A stretch of 64,000 nucleotides of DNA from Paludibacter sp. (GCA_010365115.1 JAAFGX010000001.1:1-64000), one strand, 5' to 3'; numbered from the stretch's first letter, positions 45,647-54,866 are shown. Translations and numbers: made by a program. The notes: generated by a model not told the origin, from the letters alone.

Positions 45647-46834
45647 CTATTGATATTTCTTTTTTCCTATAAATTCAATACTAATACTAATAATCATGGT
45701 GATGAGAAACAAAATACATCCCAATGCAAAAAGTGCCTGATAATGACCGCTTCCGGCTGAAGCCTCGCCAAGTTCGGCAGCAATTGTAGCCGGAATTGTC
45801 CTAACCGGTTCTAGCAGTGTATGCGGAATTACTGCAGCGTTACCGGTTACCATCAATACTGCCATTGTTTCACCAATTGCACGCCCAATTCCAAGAACTG
45901 CTGCCGATGTTATTCCTGATTTAGAATAAGGAATTATCACCCTGTAAATAGTTTGCCAATGCGTTGCTCCTAATGCCAGACTGGCTTCTTTCATGGCTCG
46001 TGGCACCGTTCGCATGGCGTCTTCTGCAACTGTTATAATAGTTGGCAATGCCATAATTCCCAGCACTATACTTCCTGCTAAAGCAGTTTCGCCAACCGGC
46101 AATTTGAAAGACTCTTGTAAAAATGGTACAATTACTACTAAGCCGAAGAATCCATATACTACGGATGGTATTCCAGCAAGTAATTCAATAATCGGTTTCA
46201 GAAAATTGCGGACGCGCATGGTGGAAATTTCAGCCAGATATACTGCAACTGCAATTCCAAATGGTAATGATAAAAGTATAGCACCCAAACTTACCCAAAG
46301 CGTTCCTAAAAGGAGTGGGAGTAAGCCATATTGAGCCGAAGGAGTTGCAGTTGGATACCATTCTTTGCCACCAAAGAAATCTCCTGGTTGAATGGTTTCG
46401 TGTTCGAGTAAAGTGCCATTAAAGTTTTTGGCTACATATTGCTTGGGAAGAAAAAGTACAATTCCAGGGAGTTTTGCGGTTAATTCGCTGGCTTTAGAAG
46501 GTATGTTTTCAAATTCGGCCCCTAGTTCTTCTTCTGTATAATATTTTGTCAGATCGCTCAATCGAACCACTTCAATTGGCTCTTCTTTTCCGCCAACTTC
46601 GTCCCAGTTTGTTATTTCAGCATCAAATATTTGTTTGATTTGATAGGCATCCAGTTTTTTTACTGGATTTGATTTATTCATTGCCAACACATATCCTTCT
46701 TCTATCACGGGAGCATTAAATAAGCCTGAAGCCTCTTTGAATAAGAAAAGAATAATCAATAAAATGGTAATACTGGTTATGCTACCACTTATCAATAAAG
46801 TTCCTTCTACCAGCTTTTCAAAAAATCGTTTCAC
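45647..46834 (-). CDS. pstC: Phosphate permease PstC with PstS-like insert
   Basis: 395 residues, longer than the usual ~300-320. After the first helix (about 14-33) there is a ~130-residue extracytoplasmic segment before the remaining helices. Within it, residues 52-92 (MNKSNPVKKLDAYQIKQIF, then ITNWDEVGGKEEPIEVV) match the NPV-x-x-L-x-x-x-Q-x-x-x-I-F...NW-x-x-VGG pattern of the phosphate-binding protein PstS. The permease part has LLAGIPSVVYGFFGL and EASLALGATHWQTIYRV. First gene of the operon, behind the Pho-box array; no pstS gene is next to it. Confidence 0.9.
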   Translation of the reverse strand: MKRFFEKLVEGTLLISGSITSITILLIILFLFKEASGLFNAPVIEEGYVLAMNKSNPVKKLDAYQIKQIFDAEITNWDEVGGKEEPIEVVRLSDLTKYYTEEELGAEFENIPSKASELTAKLPGIVLFLPKQYVAKNFNGTLLEHETIQPGDFFGGKEWYPTATPSAQYGLLPLLLGTLWVSLGAILLSLPFGIAVAVYLAEISTMRVRNFLKPIIELLAGIPSVVYGFFGLVVIVPFLQESFKLPVGETALAGSIVLGIMALPTIITVAEDAMRTVPRAMKEASLALGATHWQTIYRVIIPYSKSGITSAAVLGIGRAIGETMAVLMVTGNAAVIPHTLLEPVRTIPATIAAELGEASAGSGHYQALFALGCILFLITMIISISIEFIGKKKYQ

Positions 46835-46857
46835 ATCAATGCTTTTTAAATTGTATG

Positions 46858-46865
46858 CAAAGAAA
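46858..46865 (-). promoter_or_regulatory. Probable -7 element of the pst operon
   Basis: TTTCTTTG on the minus strand, one mismatch from TAnnTTTG, lies 9 bp downstream of the nearest Pho-box half-site and 24 bp upstream of the pstC ATG. There is no TTTG at -33; the half-sites occupy that place, as expected for an activator-dependent promoter. Confidence 0.45.
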
Positions 46866-46874
46866 CTGATTCGG

Positions 46875-46913
46875 TATTAAAACGGAATTAAGAACGTGTT
46901 ACAATGGTGTTAC
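46875..46913 (-). promoter_or_regulatory. Four Pho-box-like half-sites in front of pstC
   Basis: On the minus strand, GTAACA, GTAACA, TTAATT and TTAATA start exactly 11 bp apart (5-nt spacers). They fit the TT[ACT]A[CT]A half-site of Bacillus PhoP boxes (one at 6 of 6, three at 5 of 6), and 11-bp phasing is typical of PhoB/PhoP binding. They end 9 bp from the probable -7 element. The regulator would be the phoB product encoded downstream. Confidence 0.6.
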
Positions 46914-46940
46914 GATTTTACTTTCGTTGAAGATTATTCA

Positions 46941-46993
46941 AACAATCGTGTAGGAAGTGAGCGAAATAATTGCTCACTTCCTACACGATTGTT
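46941..46993. repeat. Perfect 22-bp inverted repeat
   Basis: Arms 46941-46962 and 46972-46993 are exact reverse complements with a 9-nt loop (GAAATAATT). It lies between the lipoprotein gene and the pst promoter. Read on the minus strand it would make a strong hairpin, but only TTTG follows, so it is not a textbook terminator. It may end transcription from the upstream lipoprotein genes. Confidence 0.7.
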
Positions 46994-47157
46994 ATTTTGA
47001 TTTGAAATAACCTCAAATCAATTCATAGGAGTAGGCGGAGCAACCTGTTTGTTCGTGTTTCTTGAATTTACAGCCTAATCAAATTATACGATTCAATTCT
47101 ATTACTATACCGAACCAATAAAAATTAACCTGGACATCAAACCCTGATTTCTCCGTA
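46994..47157. other. Non-coding remainder upstream of the pst promoter
   Basis: Together with the Pho box and the inverted repeat this fills the 323-base gap between pstC and the lipoprotein gene. No open frame with coding character, RNA fold or further repeat was recognised in this part. Confidence 0.4.
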
Positions 47158-48738
47158 TCAACTCCTTATAAATTGCCGGATACGCGTCGGAACGATTGCG
47201 CCATTTTCGTAATACTCGACAGTGTAAGTTCCGGATGAGGTAAACGTAATGGACATATCAGTAGGTTTATTACTGTCGGTCACCGTAAATTCCTGACTTT
47301 TCGAGGCAGTATTGTATGTGCCAATGGTCCAGTTCAGAGGTACAAAATCAGTGAGTACCCATGTGCCTCCTTTTAAAACTATTCTCAGCGATTTACCTTG
47401 GGGAACTTCAGCTTTTATTGAATATACTTTACCACTACGGGTTATTTGCAGTGAATCGTTCAATATATTTTCTCCTGCTTTGCCAGTAAGCGGATAAGTT
47501 ATGAAGTTTACAATCGGAGCAGGATCACTAACATTAAGTTGCTTTACCCGGGTAGGTGTTATAGCACCATTTTCGTAATACTCAATTGTTACTGTTCCAG
47601 CATCGAACAACATAGCTATATCGTTAGGCGTATTATTTTTATTGACTGAAAACTCCTGTACTTTTGAGGACTCGTCATATATACCGACAGTCCAGTTTAC
47701 TGGTACCGGTATAGCTCTGTAATACCATTTACTGCCTTTAAGTACCACTCTCAGGCTAGTTCCTTGAGGTAAATTAGCTGTCATAGAATAGTATACTGTC
47801 GTCGATGAATAGAAGTCCCTTGGATGTATAGAAGTAATAGAATCCGACAATATATTAATGCCCGAATCCCCTCTGTCCGGATAAGTAATCATTTTAGTCT
47901 GTGTGTATATTGTTTTGCTGATAAACTCCTGCACTTTCGATTCAAAATCTGGAATTTTCACGTTGTTAAGCCCAAGTTCAGTATATTTAGCCACCAAGTG
48001 CTCTCGTACAGAAGGCAATGAAATAAATTTTGCATTATTAATCATTGCAGAACCCAGTGATGCATCGTCCAGTTTTCCATCAGTTTTGATATCGGCAATG
48101 ATATTGGCCATGAGTTCCGACATATCAGCTGTGCTCAACTGACCTTGTAAAATACACGAAACTGCGAGCAGAATAGCATTATCTTCTCCATTACCACTCA
48201 AATTAAGGCTTTCGGAAGTTGAATCGGAAGGTAGGGTCAGGTTGAAAATCTGTAAAACTTCGGTTTGAGCCTGCTTCTTGGCAGCTGCAAAAGTTATTTT
48301 ATTTTCCTGCACCAAATACTCCACCCTGCTTTTTTCCAAATGAGTCAACACGTTTATATTGGCCGAATTCACAACCGACACATCGGCCAACGCATACAGC
48401 GTGAGTTGTCCCGTAGACGATTCACCGCTTACTTCGTTAAAATAGTAACCATCGGCTTTAAGTTGAACGTATTTGGAAACGAGTTCGATTTTCTTTTGTT
48501 CGAAACTACCCGAATTATTGCTCACCGTAGTTGAATAGCTCCGCCCTGTCTGATCGAGCAACGTATCCAGTTCCGAAATAATAACTGATGAACCGTTGAT
48601 AAACGGACCTTTTTGCACGTATCCGCTGAAAAGTTCTTTTTTAAGCGGTTCAGCCGGTTTCTCCAGCACAATGGTTTCGCACCCGATAAGTATCAGGGAC
48701 AAACCCAATACAACGAAAGAAAAGATTTTTGTTTTCAT
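47158..48738 (-). CDS. Lipoprotein with two C-terminal tandem domains
   Basis: 526 residues with a lipoprotein signal ending L-I-L-I-G-C (Cys20). The N-terminal part has GYVQKGPFINGSSVIISEL, a carboxypeptidase-regulatory-like beta module found in bacterial surface proteins. The middle is helical (about 130-285). Residues about 286-406 and 415-526 are repeats of each other: both run NIL-x-DS, LPQG or VPQG then SLR-x-VLKG, VNWT/LNWT, S-K-x-QEF and end EYYENGAI-x-PTR. It probably sits on the cell surface. Function unknown. It follows the T9SS protein gene by 20 bp on the same strand. Confidence 0.75.
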   Translation of the reverse strand: MKTKIFSFVVLGLSLILIGCETIVLEKPAEPLKKELFSGYVQKGPFINGSSVIISELDTLLDQTGRSYSTTVSNNSGSFEQKKIELVSKYVQLKADGYYFNEVSGESSTGQLTLYALADVSVVNSANINVLTHLEKSRVEYLVQENKITFAAAKKQAQTEVLQIFNLTLPSDSTSESLNLSGNGEDNAILLAVSCILQGQLSTADMSELMANIIADIKTDGKLDDASLGSAMINNAKFISLPSVREHLVAKYTELGLNNVKIPDFESKVQEFISKTIYTQTKMITYPDRGDSGINILSDSITSIHPRDFYSSTTVYYSMTANLPQGTSLRVVLKGSKWYYRAIPVPVNWTVGIYDESSKVQEFSVNKNNTPNDIAMLFDAGTVTIEYYENGAITPTRVKQLNVSDPAPIVNFITYPLTGKAGENILNDSLQITRSGKVYSIKAEVPQGKSLRIVLKGGTWVLTDFVPLNWTIGTYNTASKSQEFTVTDSNKPTDMSITFTSSGTYTVEYYENGAIVPTRIRQFIRS

Positions 48739-48758
48739 AGAAGTAGAAATTATATATA

Positions 48759-50270
48759 TTATAGTTTAATTAGTTTCTGCGACTCACTCCTACTCTCGTA
48801 TCGCAATTTTACGAAATAGATTCCGGAACGATAGGTTGATAAATTGAGTGTTACACCTGACATATCAGGATTTTGAAGGATTCGGATTCGCTGACCCGAA
48901 AAGTCCATCAATTCCAATGAAGTACAAGGACTGGTGTTGGCTGCGAATTCAACTTTTACAAAGTTAGTGGCTGGGTTGGGTGAAAATGTTACGTTTAATT
49001 TATTCTGGTTTACAAGTGGAACATCGTCTACAGGATTGTCACAAAACCATGTGCTTGCACATAAAGCCGCATTGAGATAAATCAAACTGTCGTTCCGTTC
49101 AAACGAAAGCAAAGCCGTCCCACCGCAATCGCATGTAGGAATTGGATGAGGGATGTGTAAAAACCCATTTGTACTACCAATTCCTTCTATCCATGTATCA
49201 TTATCGATATATATCATTTTTCGTTGCTCACCATTTCTCATGCTAATATTTTCAATTCCTCTTACAACAGGACATTTTGAATATTCGTCGAAAAGCGGTT
49301 TGTATCGGATGGTATCACCTACCTTAACATCAAAGTCATATAACAGACTTTCTTCATGGTTTTCAGAATTATTTAAACTGATACTGTACACTTTTTTATT
49401 ATTTTCCCGAACTCCGAGATAAGATTCTCCTGTGAATATCATATACGATTTACCGTTTATCAGCGTATCTCCCTTCAGGTATTCATTTTGGTCCGTCATG
49501 AAATGATCATCATAATTCTGCACAATATCTACTCTGTAATACCAGTGATTCTCTTTTCCAAAATATTTGAAAGAACTTAGCTTTTCTGTTGAATTACAAT
49601 CCAGATAGGTAGGATTTAAATACAGAGATTCACCGTTTTGGCTGAAACAGATATGTTCCATTATAAAACCATCTCCACAGCTAATCATTGGTGTTGCCCA
49701 TCCGAATAAACCTGAGGTTACATTTCCGATTCCTTCTATCACTAATTCGTTACTGTATTTAAAACGATACGTTTTTCGATAAGAATGTCCAACCAAAATT
49801 GAATCAATTTTTTCAATTTCACCTCCTTTATACCCCCACAGAACCTGATCGCCTTCATGTACATTAAAATCGTAGAGCAAAATTTCATTTTCACTTGTAG
49901 ATGGTGTCGAATATCCACAATCAGCTATCTTTTTTATTCTTTGTTGGCTCACTGAACTTACATCAAAATAACCCTGTCCTACATAAAATATCTGCTTATT
50001 AGATTCGCGCAAACCTCCAACTCCGATATAAACCGGATTCTCAGAAATACCTTTAATCAAGCAAATTTTTTTGTAAGATATATCATTAATAATTGTATCA
50101 CCTCTTAGAGTATATTTCAGTAACGTACTTACTTTAGCAAAAGGATAATCTACATATGAGTATTCATTAAGCACATTCCACTCCGCATTTTCAGTGGGGA
50201 ACGATACGTATTGCTGAGCCGAAATCGGTAAGGCAAGAAGTATTAAAAGAAAGAATACCGATTTTTTCAT
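48759..50270 (-). CDS. T9SS type A sorted surface protein with duplicated domain
   Basis: 503 residues from MKKSVFFLLILLALPISAQ (signal peptide); the longer frame adds 19 unlikely residues. Two related ~190-residue halves share the order L-x-GDT-x-I-N, Y-x-x-I-C/F, VRENNKK or LRESNKQ, LLYDFxV, IEGIG and a final xLYLN or LIYLN. The last ~75 residues are a type A T9SS sorting domain (LNVTFSPNPATNFVKVEF, LSTYRSGIYFVKL), so the protein is exported across the outer membrane. Binding target unknown. It is the promoter-proximal gene of a two-gene unit. Confidence 0.85.
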   Translation of the reverse strand: MKKSVFFLLILLALPISAQQYVSFPTENAEWNVLNEYSYVDYPFAKVSTLLKYTLRGDTIINDISYKKICLIKGISENPVYIGVGGLRESNKQIFYVGQGYFDVSSVSQQRIKKIADCGYSTPSTSENEILLYDFNVHEGDQVLWGYKGGEIEKIDSILVGHSYRKTYRFKYSNELVIEGIGNVTSGLFGWATPMISCGDGFIMEHICFSQNGESLYLNPTYLDCNSTEKLSSFKYFGKENHWYYRVDIVQNYDDHFMTDQNEYLKGDTLINGKSYMIFTGESYLGVRENNKKVYSISLNNSENHEESLLYDFDVKVGDTIRYKPLFDEYSKCPVVRGIENISMRNGEQRKMIYIDNDTWIEGIGSTNGFLHIPHPIPTCDCGGTALLSFERNDSLIYLNAALCASTWFCDNPVDDVPLVNQNKLNVTFSPNPATNFVKVEFAANTSPCTSLELMDFSGQRIRILQNPDMSGVTLNLSTYRSGIYFVKLRYESRSESQKLIKL

Positions 50271-50384
50271 GCCATCTGTATTTAAGGGATTGTTACACAA
50301 TTTTATTAAAATCCAAATCAGATACAAATATATTAACTATAATCGATAATTTTCCCTAAATGTTAGTTAATTATATTTAAAAAC

Positions 50385-50420
50385 AAAAAGAGCAAAATCT
50401 ATATAGATTTCGCTCTTTTT
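50385..50420 (-). terminator. Terminator of the ribosomal operon
   Basis: AAAAAGAGC...ATCT pairs with AGAT...GCTCTTTTT over 16 positions with one mismatch and a 4-nt ATAT loop, 25 bp after the rplQ stop. T-rich 3' arm on the minus strand. Confidence 0.85.
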
Positions 50421-50444
50421 ATATAAAATAGTATTAGTATTGAA

Positions 50445-50951
50445 TTACTCTGCAGCAACTGGAGTTTCATCTGTTGCTACGGGTGCTGCAACAGGTGCTT
50501 CAACAGCAACAGGAGCAGCTTCAGCTTTTTTAGCTACACCGGCACGACGTGTACGGGCAGCTTTTTTAGTTGCTTTTTCTTTCAACATGTTTTCGTTGTA
50601 ATCCACCAATTCGATAATACACATTTCTGCGTTATCACCCAAACGGAAACCGGTACGTAAAATACGGGTATAACCTCCCGGACGACTGGCAATTTTCACC
50701 GACACATTCTGAAACAGTTCAGTAACCATTTCTTTGTTTTGCAAGTGACTAAATACCATACGACGTGAATGCGTTGTATCTTCTTTTGATTTCGTTAAAA
50801 GTGGTTCTACGTAGACCTGCAATGCTTTTGCTTTTGCAAGTGTAGTAGCAATTCTCTTATGCTGAATAAGAGAAGAAGCCATATTGGCTAACATCGCCTT
50901 ACGGTGAGATGTTGTACGGCCTAAGTGGTTGAATTTTTTATTATGTCTCAT
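50445..50951 (-). CDS. rplQ: 50S ribosomal protein L17
   Basis: 168 residues: the conserved L17 body ([21 protein letters not shown]) to about residue 125, then a Lys/Arg then Ala/Val/Pro-rich tail ([18 protein letters not shown]) absent from the short E. coli form. Such tails are common in Bacteroidota. Last gene of the operon. Confidence 0.97.
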   Translation of the reverse strand: MRHNKKFNHLGRTTSHRKAMLANMASSLIQHKRIATTLAKAKALQVYVEPLLTKSKEDTTHSRRMVFSHLQNKEMVTELFQNVSVKIASRPGGYTRILRTGFRLGDNAEMCIIELVDYNENMLKEKATKKAARTRRAGVAKKAEAAPVAVEAPVAAPVATDETPVAAE

Positions 50952-50955
50952 CTCT

Positions 50956-51948
50956 TTACTCTTTTTCTAATTTATATTTAGCGATATCCATACCAAATGA
51001 CAGATTTAGGCTTTCTAATTTTTCATCTAACTCAGTAAGCGATTTTTTACCAAAGTTACGGAACTTCAATAAATCGTGTTTGTGATATCCTGCCAATTGA
51101 CCCAATGTGTCAACATCAGCTGCTTTCAAACAATTCAGAGCACGAACCGAAAGTTCGAGATCAGTTAATTTTGTTTTCAACAATTGACGCATGTGCAGAA
51201 TTTCTTCGTCAAACTCATCACTTCCTTCACCTTCGGTTACTTCCAGCGAAATTTTTTCGTCAGAGAACAACATAAAGTGGTGAATCAAAATTTTTGCTGC
51301 TTCTTTCAAAGCTTCTTTTGGATGAATAGAACCATCGGTACTGATTTCCAATACTAGTTTCTCATAATCAGTAACTTGCTCTACACGGAAGTTTTCGATA
51401 GCGTACTTCACATTACGAATAGGAGTAAAGATAGCATCGATTGGAATAACACCGATTTCGGCAGTTGCCGATCTGTTTTCTTCCGCAGGAACATATCCAC
51501 GTCCTTTGCTCACTGTGATGTCAATTTGAAAACTGCCAGTAGGATCAAGTTCGCAAATCACCAGTTTAGGATTTAGTACTTCAAAACCAGTAAAGTATTT
51601 ACCTATGTCGCCGGCTTTAAGTGATGTTCCACCTGTAACATTAATGGTCACTTTCTCAGTATCGATATCTTCAACAATTTGTTTGAAACGCACTTGTTTC
51701 AAATTCAGAATGATGTTGGTAACATCATCAATTACACCCGGAATAGTTGAGTACTCATGATCTATTCCTTCAATTTTGATAGAAGTAATAGCGAAACCTT
51801 CGAGTGAAGACAAGAGGATACGGCGTAAAGCATTACCTATAGTAATACCGTAACCTGGTTCCAACGGACGAAATTCAAATTTACCTTGAAATGCGTCAGC
51901 TTCCAACATGATTACCTTTTCGGGTTTTTGAAATGCTAATATAGCCAT
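50956..51948 (-). CDS. rpoA: RNA polymerase alpha subunit
   Basis: 330 residues. N-terminal dimerisation domain ([36 protein letters not shown]) and C-terminal DNA/activator-contacting domain ([31 protein letters not shown]-like [18 protein letters not shown]). In the usual alpha-operon position between rpsD and rplQ. Confidence 0.98.
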   Translation of the reverse strand: MAILAFQKPEKVIMLEADAFQGKFEFRPLEPGYGITIGNALRRILLSSLEGFAITSIKIEGIDHEYSTIPGVIDDVTNIILNLKQVRFKQIVEDIDTEKVTINVTGGTSLKAGDIGKYFTGFEVLNPKLVICELDPTGSFQIDITVSKGRGYVPAEENRSATAEIGVIPIDAIFTPIRNVKYAIENFRVEQVTDYEKLVLEISTDGSIHPKEALKEAAKILIHHFMLFSDEKISLEVTEGEGSDEFDEEILHMRQLLKTKLTDLELSVRALNCLKAADVDTLGQLAGYHKHDLLKFRNFGKKSLTELDEKLESLNLSFGMDIAKYKLEKE

Positions 51949-51959
51949 GGATTCAATTA

Positions 51960-52565
51960 TTATTTAGAGTATAACTCAACGATTAATTGTTCTTTGATAT
52001 TTTCAGGAATATCTTCGCGTTCCGGAACGTGTAAGAATGTACCTGACATTGAAGCGGCATTCCACTCAATCCAAGGATATTTGCTGTGATTAAAACCTTC
52101 CAATGAAGTATTGATAACTTCCATCGATTTGTTTTTTTCACGTACTGCAATTACCTGACCCGGACGTGTATGATAAGAAGCTATGTTTACCACTTTACCA
52201 TCAACTGTAATGTGCTTGTGACTAACTAGCTGACGAGCACCTGAACGAGTTGGAGCGAATCCTAAACGATAAACCAGGTTGTCTAAGCGAGATTCCAATA
52301 ATTGTAATAATACTTCACCTGTAACACCTTTTGTGCTATGGCTTTTTTCATATAAATTACGGAATTGTTTTTCCAATACACCATAAGTATATTTCGCTTT
52401 TTGTTTTTCGCGTAATTGTATTCCATATTCTGATGTTTTTTTACGACGACTTTGTCCGTGTTGTCCAGGTGGATAATTTTTCTTAGCCAACACTTTGTCA
52501 GGGCCGAAAATTGCTTCACCAAACTTACGAGCAATTCTTGATTTTGGTCCAATATATCTTGCCAT
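51960..52565 (-). CDS. rpsD: 30S ribosomal protein S4
   Basis: 201 residues, [20 protein letters not shown], then an S4 RNA-binding domain ([30 protein letters not shown]). The N terminus lacks the zinc-type Cys cluster. It is a primary 16S rRNA binder and a likely autoregulator of the operon in other bacteria. A 227-bp gap separates it from rpsK. Confidence 0.98.
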   Translation of the reverse strand: MARYIGPKSRIARKFGEAIFGPDKVLAKKNYPPGQHGQSRRKKTSEYGIQLREKQKAKYTYGVLEKQFRNLYEKSHSTKGVTGEVLLQLLESRLDNLVYRLGFAPTRSGARQLVSHKHITVDGKVVNIASYHTRPGQVIAVREKNKSMEVINTSLEGFNHSKYPWIEWNAASMSGTFLHVPEREDIPENIKEQLIVELYSK

Positions 52566-52700
52566 TTTTTTTTTAATTTATTTGTTTTTGTTTCGTGCCA
52601 GCTAATTTTGTCTTGATAGAGCCGCGATTGCTGAGAGGTTTTTGTTCTGCAATCTAAATCAATCCGCTTTCAGTTCAAACACTTCTATTTTTGTTTATTG

Positions 52701-52790
52701 GTTAATTAGTTTATTAGTTAATTAGTTGCAGTATTAAATAAACTTCAATTTACTACAAACTTTAAACTACAAACTATAAACTACAAACTA
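52701..52790. repeat. Facing TTAGTT and AAACT repeat tracts between rpsD and rpsK
   Basis: TTAGTT recurs at 52706, 52714 and 52722 (8 bp apart). AAACT then recurs at 52757, 52764, 52771, 52778 and 52785, exactly 7 bp apart. The words are near reverse complements, giving an inverted pair of arrays inside the ribosomal operon. Confidence 0.65.
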
Positions 52791-52792
52791 AC

Positions 52793-53182
52793 TTATACTC
52801 TACGACGTTTAGGAGGACGACAACCATTGTGGGGAAGTGGAGTAACGTCAATAATTTCAGTTACTTCAATACCTGCACCGTGGATAGTACGGATCGCTGA
52901 TTCACGACCATTTCCTGGTCCTTTTACGTAGGCTTTTACTTTTTTTAAACCTAAATCTACTGCAACTTTCGAGCAGTCCTGTGCAGCCATTTGGGCAGCA
53001 TAAGGAGTGTTTTTCTTTGAGCCACGGAATCCCATCTTACCGGCTGACGACCAAGATATTACTTGACCACTACCATTAGCAAGTGTAACAATAATGTTAT
53101 TAAATGAAGAATGTACGTGCAATTGACCTACACCATCTACTTTAACGATTCTTTTTTTGGCTGCAACTGTTTTCTTTGCCAT
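52793..53182 (-). CDS. rpsK: 30S ribosomal protein S11
   Basis: 129 residues. Core blocks [39 protein letters not shown] and the basic end [12 protein letters not shown] are diagnostic. Platform protein of the small subunit, next to rpsM. Confidence 0.98.
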   Translation of the reverse strand: MAKKTVAAKKRIVKVDGVGQLHVHSSFNNIIVTLANGSGQVISWSSAGKMGFRGSKKNTPYAAQMAAQDCSKVAVDLGLKKVKAYVKGPGNGRESAIRTIHGAGIEVTEIIDVTPLPHNGCRPPKRRRV

Positions 53183-53235
53183 ATTATTTAAATATTTTTT
53201 TTGCTTTTTCTAAAATTCGCAAACAGTTAATAACC

Positions 53236-53616
53236 TTATTTAGTTGCTTTTTTCTTGTTAGCAACTGTTTTCTTTTTACCTTTACGTGTACGAGCATTAT
53301 TTTTCGTACTTTGTCCTCTTAATGGAAGACCGATACGGTGGCGAACACCGCGGTAGCAACCGATATCCATCAATCGCTTGATGTTCGTTTGTACCTCAGA
53401 GCGAAGGTCACCCTCCACTTTGAATCCCGCTCCAATAATTTCGCGGATTTTAGATGCTTGGTCGTCTGTCCAATCTTTCACTTTGATGTTGATATCAACA
53501 CCGGCAGTTTCTAAAATCTTTTTTGCACTATTGCGACCTATTCCGTAGATATAAGTCAATCCAACTTCTCCTCTTTTGTTTTGAGGTAAATCTACTCCGA
53601 CAATTCTTATAGCCAT
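53236..53616 (-). CDS. rpsM: 30S ribosomal protein S13
   Basis: 126 residues, with [24 protein letters not shown] at the N terminus and the basic tail [20 protein letters not shown]. Head protein contacting the P-site tRNA and the large subunit. Confidence 0.98.
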   Translation of the reverse strand: MAIRIVGVDLPQNKRGEVGLTYIYGIGRNSAKKILETAGVDINIKVKDWTDDQASKIREIIGAGFKVEGDLRSEVQTNIKRLMDIGCYRGVRHRIGLPLRGQSTKNNARTRKGKKKTVANKKKATK

Positions 53617-53643
53617 AAACTCATTTTTTTCAAAAATAAATAC

Positions 53644-53760
53644 TTATCCTTGACGTTGTTTAAACTTGGGATTTTTTTTGTTGATAACATACAAGCGGCC
53701 TTTTCGGCGAACAATTTTACAATCGTCGGTGCGCTTTTTTACAGATGCTCTTACTTTCAT
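53644..53760 (-). CDS. rpmJ: 50S ribosomal protein L36, zinc-free form
   Basis: 38 residues: [20 protein letters not shown], then [18 protein letters not shown]. The family zinc ligands (C-x2-C...C...H) are mostly gone: only the Cys at 14 remains. This is the C-minus version common in Bacteroidota. It is too short to be noticed by length-based gene finding but lies in the standard infA-rpmJ-rpsM order. Confidence 0.95.
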   Translation of the reverse strand: MKVRASVKKRTDDCKIVRRKGRLYVINKKNPKFKQRQG

Positions 53761-53776
53761 ATGAAATATTTTATTT

Positions 53777-53995
53777 TTATTTGTATCTAAAAGAGATTCT
53801 TCCTTTGGACAAATCGTATGGCGACATTTCTACTTTCACTTTATCACCGGGTAAAATCTTTATGTAATGCATGCGCATTTTACCGGAAATATGTGCGGTT
53901 ATAACGTGACCGTTTTCCAATTCTACACGAAACATGGCATTAGATAATGCTTCGATTATCTTTCCATCTTGTTCAATTGCTGTTTGTTTGGCCAT
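53777..53995 (-). CDS. infA: Translation initiation factor IF-1
   Basis: 72 residues, one S1/OB-fold domain ([38 protein letters not shown]). It binds the ribosomal A site during initiation. In standard order between map and rpmJ. Confidence 0.97.
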   Translation of the reverse strand: MAKQTAIEQDGKIIEALSNAMFRVELENGHVITAHISGKMRMHYIKILPGDKVKVEMSPYDLSKGRISFRYK

Positions 53996-54036
53996 CTTTA
54001 AATTTACAATTACGTTGTTTAATTTTTTCTACTATT

Positions 54037-54062
54037 AACTAGTAACTATAAACTAGTAACTA
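54037..54062. repeat. AACT heptad tract between infA and map
   Basis: AACT recurs at 54037, 54044, 54051 and 54058, exactly 7 bp apart, in the gap of the two genes. It is the same word and period as the tracts at 52757 and 34144. Confidence 0.6.
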
Positions 54063-54065
54063 AGA

Positions 54066-54851
54066 TTATATTGCTTTGTTGCCTAAAATTTGTTCTATAT
54101 ATTCAAAACTCGATAATATATCGGCTTTGCCTCTACGTATTGCCACTGAGTGTTCAAAGTGAGCCGATGGTTTCCGATCAACTGTCCGGGTTGTCCATCC
54201 ATCTTTTTCGAACACTAGATTTCTACTTCCTAGATTTATCATTGGTTCGATAGCAATGGTCATTCCTGCTTTAAGCATAATTCCATTTCCCTTACGTCCA
54301 TAATTCGGAACTTCGGGTGCTTCGTGCAATTTACGTCCTACTCCATGTCCGATCATTTCACGAACCACAGAATATCCGCGCTTTTCGCAGTAAGTTTGAA
54401 TGGCATTACCCAAATCGCCTAACCGTTTGCCTTCTTCCGCTTGTTCTATTCCTTTGTACAGCGATTCTTTAGTTGCACGCAATAAATCAATTATTTCCGG
54501 TTTCACATTACCAACACAAAAAGTGTAAGCTGAGTCGCCATGAAATCCATTAATAAATGCTCCGCAATCCACAGAAATAATATCGCCATCTTCAAGAATA
54601 ACTTTATCAGAAGGTATTCCATGAACAACCTGCTCGTTTACAGATGTACAAATTGACTTCGGAAATCCACCGTAACCCAAAAAACCAGGTACAGCTCCAT
54701 TATCTCGTATAAATTCTTCAGCTACTTTATTTAATTGCTCAGTGCTAACGCCCGGTGCTATTATTTTCGCCATTTCAGCTAACGTTTTAGCTACAATTTG
54801 ATTACTGATACGAAGTAATTCTATTTCCTCGTCCGATTTTAAAAAAATCAT
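54066..54851 (-). CDS. map: Methionine aminopeptidase, type I
   Basis: 261 residues. The pita-bread fold metal ligands are visible: ISVDCGAFINGFHGDSAYTF (two Asp), GHGVGRKLHEAPEVPNYG (His) and IAIEPMINLG (Glu), with a further Glu near the end (FEHSVAI). It removes the initiator Met. Located between secY and infA. Confidence 0.97.
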   Translation of the reverse strand: MIFLKSDEEIELLRISNQIVAKTLAEMAKIIAPGVSTEQLNKVAEEFIRDNGAVPGFLGYGGFPKSICTSVNEQVVHGIPSDKVILEDGDIISVDCGAFINGFHGDSAYTFCVGNVKPEIIDLLRATKESLYKGIEQAEEGKRLGDLGNAIQTYCEKRGYSVVREMIGHGVGRKLHEAPEVPNYGRKGNGIMLKAGMTIAIEPMINLGSRNLVFEKDGWTTRTVDRKPSAHFEHSVAIRRGKADILSSFEYIEQILGNKAI

Positions 54852-54866
54852 TCGGTTATCTATTTA

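Noticed and set aside
46941-46993. Calling the 22-bp inverted repeat an intrinsic terminator
   Set aside because: No T run follows either arm, so it was listed as a repeat with terminator function only as a possibility.
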